This document shows, piece by piece, positions 59,710 to 64,000 of a stretch of DNA of 64,000 nt. The position numbers and the translations under genes were made by a program. The stretch is taken from contig JARGPH010000014.1 of NCBI GenBank assembly GCA_029213065.1, positions 25,965-89,964 on the forward strand. Direction: 5' to 3'. Within the stretch, counting starts at the first letter, position 1; each line of letters starts with the position of its first letter. The stretch is from Verrucomicrobiales bacterium. GTDB taxonomy: Bacteria; Verrucomicrobiota; Verrucomicrobiia; Verrucomicrobiales; DEV007. Below the pieces are notes generated by a model. That model did no database searches and was not told where the DNA came from. It saw nothing but the letters and a program-made list of their open reading frames with translations.

Positions 59710-60942
59710 ATGAATTGTCTCTGGCTCACCCGGAAATACCCACGTCCCGCCAATAGCGGAGAGCTGATTTATTCGAACGGTTTGATTCGTTCCTTTGCGG
59801 AAACCGGTGCCAAACTCACTGTGCTCGCGCACGACAACGATGAGGAACCGGTTGGAAGAGGCGGGTCTCACTCCGAGTACGTAGACGATGATAATGTAAA
59901 ATGGCAGTTGGGCACTCCCCATCTGGGAGGACGTCTCGCCAGCTTGTTCACGCGATACCCAAGTGATTCCTGGCGTCTCAAGAACGGCGGTCCTGAAGCG
60001 GCTTTAGTGGCTGCGCTGGAGAATGAGTCATGGGATGCCATCGTTATCGATCACGCCGCATTGGGCTGGGCATTTCGACTCATTCAGAGTGCGAAGCTGA
60101 AGGGGGATTTCTCGATTGATCCGGTTGTGGTCTACCTTTCGCATAATCACGAAGCGAAAATTCGGCGGGAGATCGCCAAAAATTCCAAAGCATCTCTTCC
60201 GCGCCGGCTTGCCCTGCAACTTGATGCGGAAAAATATGCAAGGCAGGAGGAAATGCTCTGCCGCGAGGTTGACCTCGTTACCGCGATCACCGATACCGAA
60301 GTGGAAGCTTACCGTGAGAATTTTCCCTCACAGAAATACATCAGCCTGACGCCGGGGTATGAGGGGGAGTCGCAACGGCGCGAGATCACTGAAGCCACAC
60401 CGAGACGTGTTGTTATGTCGGGCTCGTTTGAATGGGTCGCCAAGCGGATCAATCTGGAACGTTTTCTCGAGCAGGCGGCGAGCCCGTTGCAGGAGGCAGG
60501 GATTGAACTTCAGATTGTCGGCAAAGCCGATGATGACTATCGCTGTGAAATCTCTGACCGGTTTTCAGGCGTTGATATGGTGGGGCGCGTCCCTGAAATG
60601 ACGCCGTTTCTGCTTAAATCGAGAATGGGGCTCATTGTCGAGGAATTTGGCGGTGGCTTTAAATTGAAGACTCTCGAATACATCTTTCACGGCCTCCCGC
60701 TCGCCGGGTTGGATCATGCCGTCGAAGGCCTGCCCTTAAGCAGCCCGGAGAACGTCTTGCTCACCCCGGACACGGGCAGCCTCATTTCCGCCATCATTGA
60801 GAAGATCGATGACTTTGACGCGCTCAATCGCATGCAAAAGTCATCACTCGAAATCTGCGAGAGTTCGTTTCGCTGGAAAGATCGAGGGCACAAACTTTTC
60901 AACCAAATCGAGGCGATGAGGGCGGACGCTTTTGCCGGGTAG
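59710..60942 (+). CDS. GT-B-fold glycosyltransferase
   Basis: A 410-residue protein with a GT4-like plan: N-terminal MNCLWLTRKYPRPANSGELI with the typical glycine-containing acceptor loop, a middle stretch WDAIVIDHAALGWAFRLI, the linker VMSGSFEWVAKRINLERFLE and a C-terminal nucleotide-sugar half with LIVEEFGGGFKLKTLEYIFHG (quoted in part) and LPLAGLDHAVEGLP. No signal peptide. Likely involved in glycan or exopolysaccharide synthesis, as inferred from the family. It is a single gene and ends 16 bases from a convergent gene. Confidence 0.87.
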   Translation: MNCLWLTRKYPRPANSGELIYSNGLIRSFAETGAKLTVLAHDNDEEPVGRGGSHSEYVDDDNVKWQLGTPHLGGRLASLFTRYPSDSWRLKNGGPEAALVAALENESWDAIVIDHAALGWAFRLIQSAKLKGDFSIDPVVVYLSHNHEAKIRREIAKNSKASLPRRLALQLDAEKYARQEEMLCREVDLVTAITDTEVEAYRENFPSQKYISLTPGYEGESQRREITEATPRRVVMSGSFEWVAKRINLERFLEQAASPLQEAGIELQIVGKADDDYRCEISDRFSGVDMVGRVPEMTPFLLKSRMGLIVEEFGGGFKLKTLEYIFHGLPLAGLDHAVEGLPLSSPENVLLTPDTGSLISAIIEKIDDFDALNRMQKSSLEICESSFRWKDRGHKLFNQIEAMRADAFAG

Positions 60943-60958
60943 TCTTGCCGGAGCCGAC

Positions 60959-61969
60959 TCAATCGATTTCGCCGAGTCTGCTCTCTGCTTCCTTCTGCGC
61001 TTTCGTCATGACGCTTTCTAGCGTCACCGGAGCACCCTCCTGACGTTTGCTTTCGTCGGCTGCCTCCATGAAGGCGTAGATCTCAAGTGTTTCCGCCGGC
61101 TCGACGGGAAGGGTTCCTGTCGTGAAGTAGTCTGCGATGGCAACGACGAGCGGTCCGTATCCGGGATAGGCTCCGACTTCGCTGCTTCCCTTGCTGCCGG
61201 TGGCGGTCCCCCCGTAACCTTTGCGCTCTTCGAATACGCCGGTTCGATCGTTATCCCACGTTCCCGTAACCCGGATCATGCCTTCGTCGCTCTTCGTCCG
61301 GACGACGGATTCGCAACCGGTGCCCATCACGGTGAAGAGGGATTCCACTCCGTGAATGCCATACCAGAACAAGTCGGGATGGGTTTTCTCGAGAGAGGCG
61401 GGGCTTCCGGTTTGTGCGCTGGTTACGGTGCCAATCGAACCGGCTCGCACTTTGAGAGAGTTGGGGCCGAACCGCAGCGATGAGGAGGAAAACAGCGGGA
61501 CCTCATACTTTTCTGAAGCTTTGAAAATCAAAATCGCGTCAGCAAGGGAAGCTGCGATCGGTTTGTCGATGAAGACGCGCTTCCCGGCCTTGAGCACGGG
61601 AATGAGCTGTTCGAGGTGGGGGCGACCGTCATTTGTTTCGAGGAGAACGGCATCGACCTTTTCAAGGAGCGCGGGAATGGAATCGACGATTTCGACTCCG
61701 AAGCTCTGGATCTCCGCAGTGTATTTAGGAACCCGACTCGTGCTTGATTCAATGTCAGGGCTACCTTCCGGGAAGGCCGCGACGACGGTGCACTTTGCGA
61801 GGGCTCCTTCCGCAGCGGGATCATTCATCGTTTTGGTGAATGCGATGACGTGGCCTGTATCGAGTCCGATGATGCCGACTCTGATCTGGTCTTCTGCCGC
61901 TGATGCTGACGAGGTGATCCCGCCGATTGCCAGTGCCGCGCAGAGTAGATTACGAAAATATGTTTTCAT
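60959..61969 (-). CDS. Secreted Gfo/Idh/MocA-family oxidoreductase
   Basis: A 336-residue protein from the ATG at 61969, which starts the signal peptide MKTYFRNLLCAALAIGGITSSASA directly (quoted in part); an ATG at 61987 in the same frame adds six residues. The dinucleotide-binding strand VGIIGLDTGHVIAF has a variant glycine motif, and FIDKPIAASLADAI holds the E/D-K-P motif of the family (DKP here). The histidine in FWYGIHGVESLF is the usual active-site region. Exported members of this family are common in Planctomycetes-Verrucomicrobia. Substrate unknown, probably a carbohydrate. Confidence 0.88.
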   Translation of the reverse strand: MKTYFRNLLCAALAIGGITSSASAAEDQIRVGIIGLDTGHVIAFTKTMNDPAAEGALAKCTVVAAFPEGSPDIESSTSRVPKYTAEIQSFGVEIVDSIPALLEKVDAVLLETNDGRPHLEQLIPVLKAGKRVFIDKPIAASLADAILIFKASEKYEVPLFSSSSLRFGPNSLKVRAGSIGTVTSAQTGSPASLEKTHPDLFWYGIHGVESLFTVMGTGCESVVRTKSDEGMIRVTGTWDNDRTGVFEERKGYGGTATGSKGSSEVGAYPGYGPLVVAIADYFTTGTLPVEPAETLEIYAFMEAADESKRQEGAPVTLESVMTKAQKEAESRLGEID

Positions 61970-62055
61970 GGTAGCGGATAGTGCCATGATCTTTGTAACC
62001 TTGTCACTGTGAAGCCACGGCGCAATCCAGTCCCTCTTATGGCGGCGGACTCCTC

Positions 62056-63099
62056 CTACTTCTTCCCGGGGAAGGGACGCAAACCGAGGAGCATTTCCGC
62101 TCGTTCCGTTAACGGCTTCGCAGCGAGCTCGCTGTCGGTGTGCCCAGCGAGATTTCCGGCAACGAGGTTGTAAACCGCTTCGCGATCCTGACTGGTGTCG
62201 ACTTCAACGCACTTGCTCTGTTTTTTGAAAAGGTCGACGATAGGAAGGGTTTCCGCTTTGAAGGTGTCGAATCTCAGTTTGATGCTTTCAATATTGTCGT
62301 CACTTCTCCCGGTCCACTTGGCGCGTCCGAGAATGCGTTTTTCCAGAACCTCGTATGGGCATTCGAAGTAGAGCATTTTGGGGAGTTCCTTTTCACTGCC
62401 GAAGGTTTCGTGCCAGGCTTCCAAATTGGAAGGGGAGCGGGGGAAGCCATCGAGGAGAAAATTATTTTTTCCCGTCGTTCTTGTGATTCTCTCCATTCCT
62501 GATCTGAGTAAACCCAGCATGATTTCGTCGGGAACGAGTTTCCCCGCCGTGATGCAGCTTTCGATTGTTGCTGCGTCAGGGCCGCCTCGTTCGCACTCTT
62601 CCCGGAGCATGTCTCCCATCGAAAGGTGGACCCACCCGAGTTGAGATTCGGCCAGCTCACACATGGTTCCTTTTCCGGCTCCGGGGCCGCCGAGCACAAA
62701 GACCACATTAGGTTCGGGGCAGGGGAGACGCGGATCGAAGTGGTGGATGACGACCTCAGGCGCCGGAGCGACGCCCTTTTTGTAGACGTGCCATTCGATC
62801 CCGGTCGGCGGCATTTCCTCGTCGCCGGTGGTGTCGTAGGCGAGGTGGCCATCGAGCCGACAGATTCGCCACGAGGTGTAGCTGTTGGAAAAAGAGAGTG
62901 CGGGGCTGCGAGCTGATTTCCCGTCGGCCCTGTCCCATGCCATTTTCCCGTTCCAGTAACCCGGACTCGAAACGGTTCCTGATTCGGATTTTGCGGGAGG
63001 TGCCGTCGAAGGAACGAAAAGTCCGTCCACTTCGGGAAGGCCGGCGCCAGACACTTCGATAAAGAACGTGTTAGGTTTGAGATCGTTTGTTTCAGCCAT
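62056..63099 (-). CDS. Eukaryote-like UMP/CMP kinase with extra N-terminal domain
   Basis: A 347-residue protein; the ATG at 63099 is preferred over one at 63144. Residues 131-322 form an adenylate-kinase-fold nucleoside monophosphate kinase: P-loop GGPGAGKGT (137-145), HLSMGDMLREE (158-168), FLLDGFPRSPSNLEAW (214-229) and GRSDDNIESIKLRF (264-277). The GKLVPDEIML, LDGFPRS-x-NL-x-W and SDDN-x-ES texts resemble eukaryotic UMP/CMP kinases more than bacterial cmk or adk. Residues 10-118 are a separate domain with VSGAGLPEVDGLF, YWNGKMAWDRADGK, WRICRLDGHLAYD and WHVYKKG. That pattern recalls a repeat domain seen in protist proteins, but this is recollection. About 25 residues follow the kinase. 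Not fused this way in known bacterial kinases I can recall. Confidence 0.85.
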   Translation of the reverse strand: MAETNDLKPNTFFIEVSGAGLPEVDGLFVPSTAPPAKSESGTVSSPGYWNGKMAWDRADGKSARSPALSFSNSYTSWRICRLDGHLAYDTTGDEEMPPTGIEWHVYKKGVAPAPEVVIHHFDPRLPCPEPNVVFVLGGPGAGKGTMCELAESQLGWVHLSMGDMLREECERGGPDAATIESCITAGKLVPDEIMLGLLRSGMERITRTTGKNNFLLDGFPRSPSNLEAWHETFGSEKELPKMLYFECPYEVLEKRILGRAKWTGRSDDNIESIKLRFDTFKAETLPIVDLFKKQSKCVEVDTSQDREAVYNLVAGNLAGHTDSELAAKPLTERAEMLLGLRPFPGKK

Positions 63100-63144
63100 G
63101 AGTTCTTCTAACAGCAAACGGCCCTTTTGGAAACCAAACTGCAA

Positions 63145-64000
63145 TTAAACTTCTCTGAGAGCGGGAGGCGATTCCTCCGGAAAGGTAAGGTCGAGATACG
63201 TGATTCGAACGCGGATCCCTGCGAGAAGTCGAACCGAGATCGTCAGATTCGATAGGTCCTCAACCGTTTCCTTCGGTAGCTCGAAGCACACCGTGTCATC
63301 GGCGGTTCCCAGCCAGGTGTCGTTGTAGGGATGGGGAATTGGTTTTTCAACAAACGCGACGGGTTTCAAGGACAGTTCTCCGCAAGTCACTGTGATCTCC
63401 CGGTCGGAAATGGATTCATCCGAACGAAGTCTCAAAATCCCGTCCCCCTTCGGGTGCATCTTCGAGGAGAGCGGAAACGTGAAGGGGTAGGGGCCGTCCC
63501 GGTTCATGATTACCGGAAGGGAACGCTCTCCGAGAATGCGATCTTTTCGGCCGGAGCTGAGGAAATACGAGGGAGTTTGCTTCTCGAGAAACTTCCGGTC
63601 TTTCAGTTTGGGAAGGATGTGAAAAGGCGGTTCGTGAAACGGGCCGATTTCATCGGTGACGTGATAGCGATAGTAGGGGAAATTGAAGAGGCTGATCCCG
63701 CTGGCTCCCTGCTCGTAGGAAAGTTGTGCGGTGGTGTAAAATTGCTCATCGGTGGTGCGGAGATAGGGCTGGGTTCCGCTGCCGTTGCTCGCTTTTCCAG
63801 TCATGGTGCAGTGGGTCATTTCAGAATAGAGCGCTGCGGATTCTCCCACATCCTCCCGGGCTTTGGCGACGCTGTTGTCCTGCCATGTGAAATAACTGTG
63901 CGAGAGGTTGATCATCTCAACGCCGGCGTCGACGAGGCTTGCGAGGTCGATTCCCTGATCGGGGCGTATCTGCTCATTGGCGGGGACGCGGATACAGAGC
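63145..64000 (-). CDS. Unrecognised protein, 5' end outside the window
   Basis: The minus-strand frame is open to the last base of the window, and residues before the internal ATG at 63915 (VPANEQIRPDQGIDLASLV) look like true protein, so the gene continues beyond the edge. About 285 residues are visible. The text MINLSHSYFTWQDN and LSYEQGASGISLFNFPYYRY fits the end of a TIM-barrel glycoside-hydrolase-like domain, and the last 130 residues look like beta-sandwich (ITVTCGELSLKPVAFVEKP). I infer a secreted glycan-active or hydrolase-like protein; no family is certain. The kinase gene starts 45 bases downstream of its stop. Confidence 0.6.
   Translation of the reverse strand, partial: LCIRVPANEQIRPDQGIDLASLVDAGVEMINLSHSYFTWQDNSVAKAREDVGESAALYSEMTHCTMTGKASNGSGTQPYLRTTDEQFYTTAQLSYEQGASGISLFNFPYYRYHVTDEIGPFHEPPFHILPKLKDRKFLEKQTPSYFLSSGRKDRILGERSLPVIMNRDGPYPFTFPLSSKMHPKGDGILRLRSDESISDREITVTCGELSLKPVAFVEKPIPHPYNDTWLGTADDTVCFELPKETVEDLSNLTISVRLLAGIRVRITYLDLTFPEESPPALREV

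Overview
The window is a chromosome segment of a bacterium that most likely belongs to the Verrucomicrobiota. The strongest sign is an intact four-gene 'Verru_Chthon cassette' (9749-17014), a set of prepilin-like proteins known from that phylum. An alternative complex III respiratory operon, a formylglycine-type sulfatase and many secreted proteins of unknown function fit the same placement. Several unrelated genes start behind T- or A-rich leaders with no Shine-Dalgarno sequence; the AGGAGG at 1211 is an exception. I see no rRNA, tRNA, CRISPR array, transposase or phage gene.

Layout, left to right. (1) 1-5211: a tightly coupled Exb/Tol-like operon. It holds two periplasmic repeat or helical proteins, ExbB, two ExbD, and a TonB-topology protein whose C-terminus is a von Willebrand A-like domain. 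(2) 5350-9458: a multi-pass TM-helix-repeat channel, a lipoprotein, and the aromatic amino acid genes tyrA and aroA, with terminators. (3) 9749-17014: Verru_Chthon cassette A-B-C-D. (4) 17230-38589: about 21 kb of respiratory genes on one strand. They encode alternative complex III (actABCDEF), a small (KPEA)11 membrane protein, a CcoN/CcoO/cytochrome c trio whose CcoN-like member has lost its active-site histidines, an aa3-type oxidase (I, III, IV, two small proteins, II), haem O/A synthases, Sco, a DUF420-DUF1573 fusion and a rhodanese. A perfect 30-bp palindrome matching Rex and Crp operators lies just before actA. (5) 38639-43004, minus strand: sulfatase, TctA and a TctC-TctB fusion form one translationally coupled operon. 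(6) 43225-49274: a PpiD/SurA-like foldase, a TPR protein, a trypsin-like protease with a Ser-to-Cys pseudoprotease partner, amtB behind a sigma-54-type promoter, and a cyclic-nucleotide-binding-domain protein. (7) 49501-56004, minus strand: an SNF2 helicase, rpsF, pth and a pilin-VWA fusion. (8) 56236-64000: metX, a Dabb protein, an alpha/beta hydrolase, a PfkB kinase, a glycosyltransferase, a secreted Gfo/Idh/MocA protein, an unusually eukaryote-like UMP/CMP kinase with an extra N-terminal domain, and the 3' part of an unrecognised gene.

How the genes work together. Region 4 can carry quinol electrons through alternative complex III and its c-type haems to an aa3 oxidase, and it also encodes the cofactor and copper-insertion proteins that oxidase needs. 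Region 1 looks like a proton-motive-force-driven envelope device. Region 5 links sulfate-ester hydrolysis to carboxylate uptake. The best candidates for undescribed biology are the Exb-VWA operon, the histidine-less CcoN module inside the respiratory operon, the CoxIII with a large histidine-rich insertion, the pilin-VWA fusion, and the eukaryote-like kinase.
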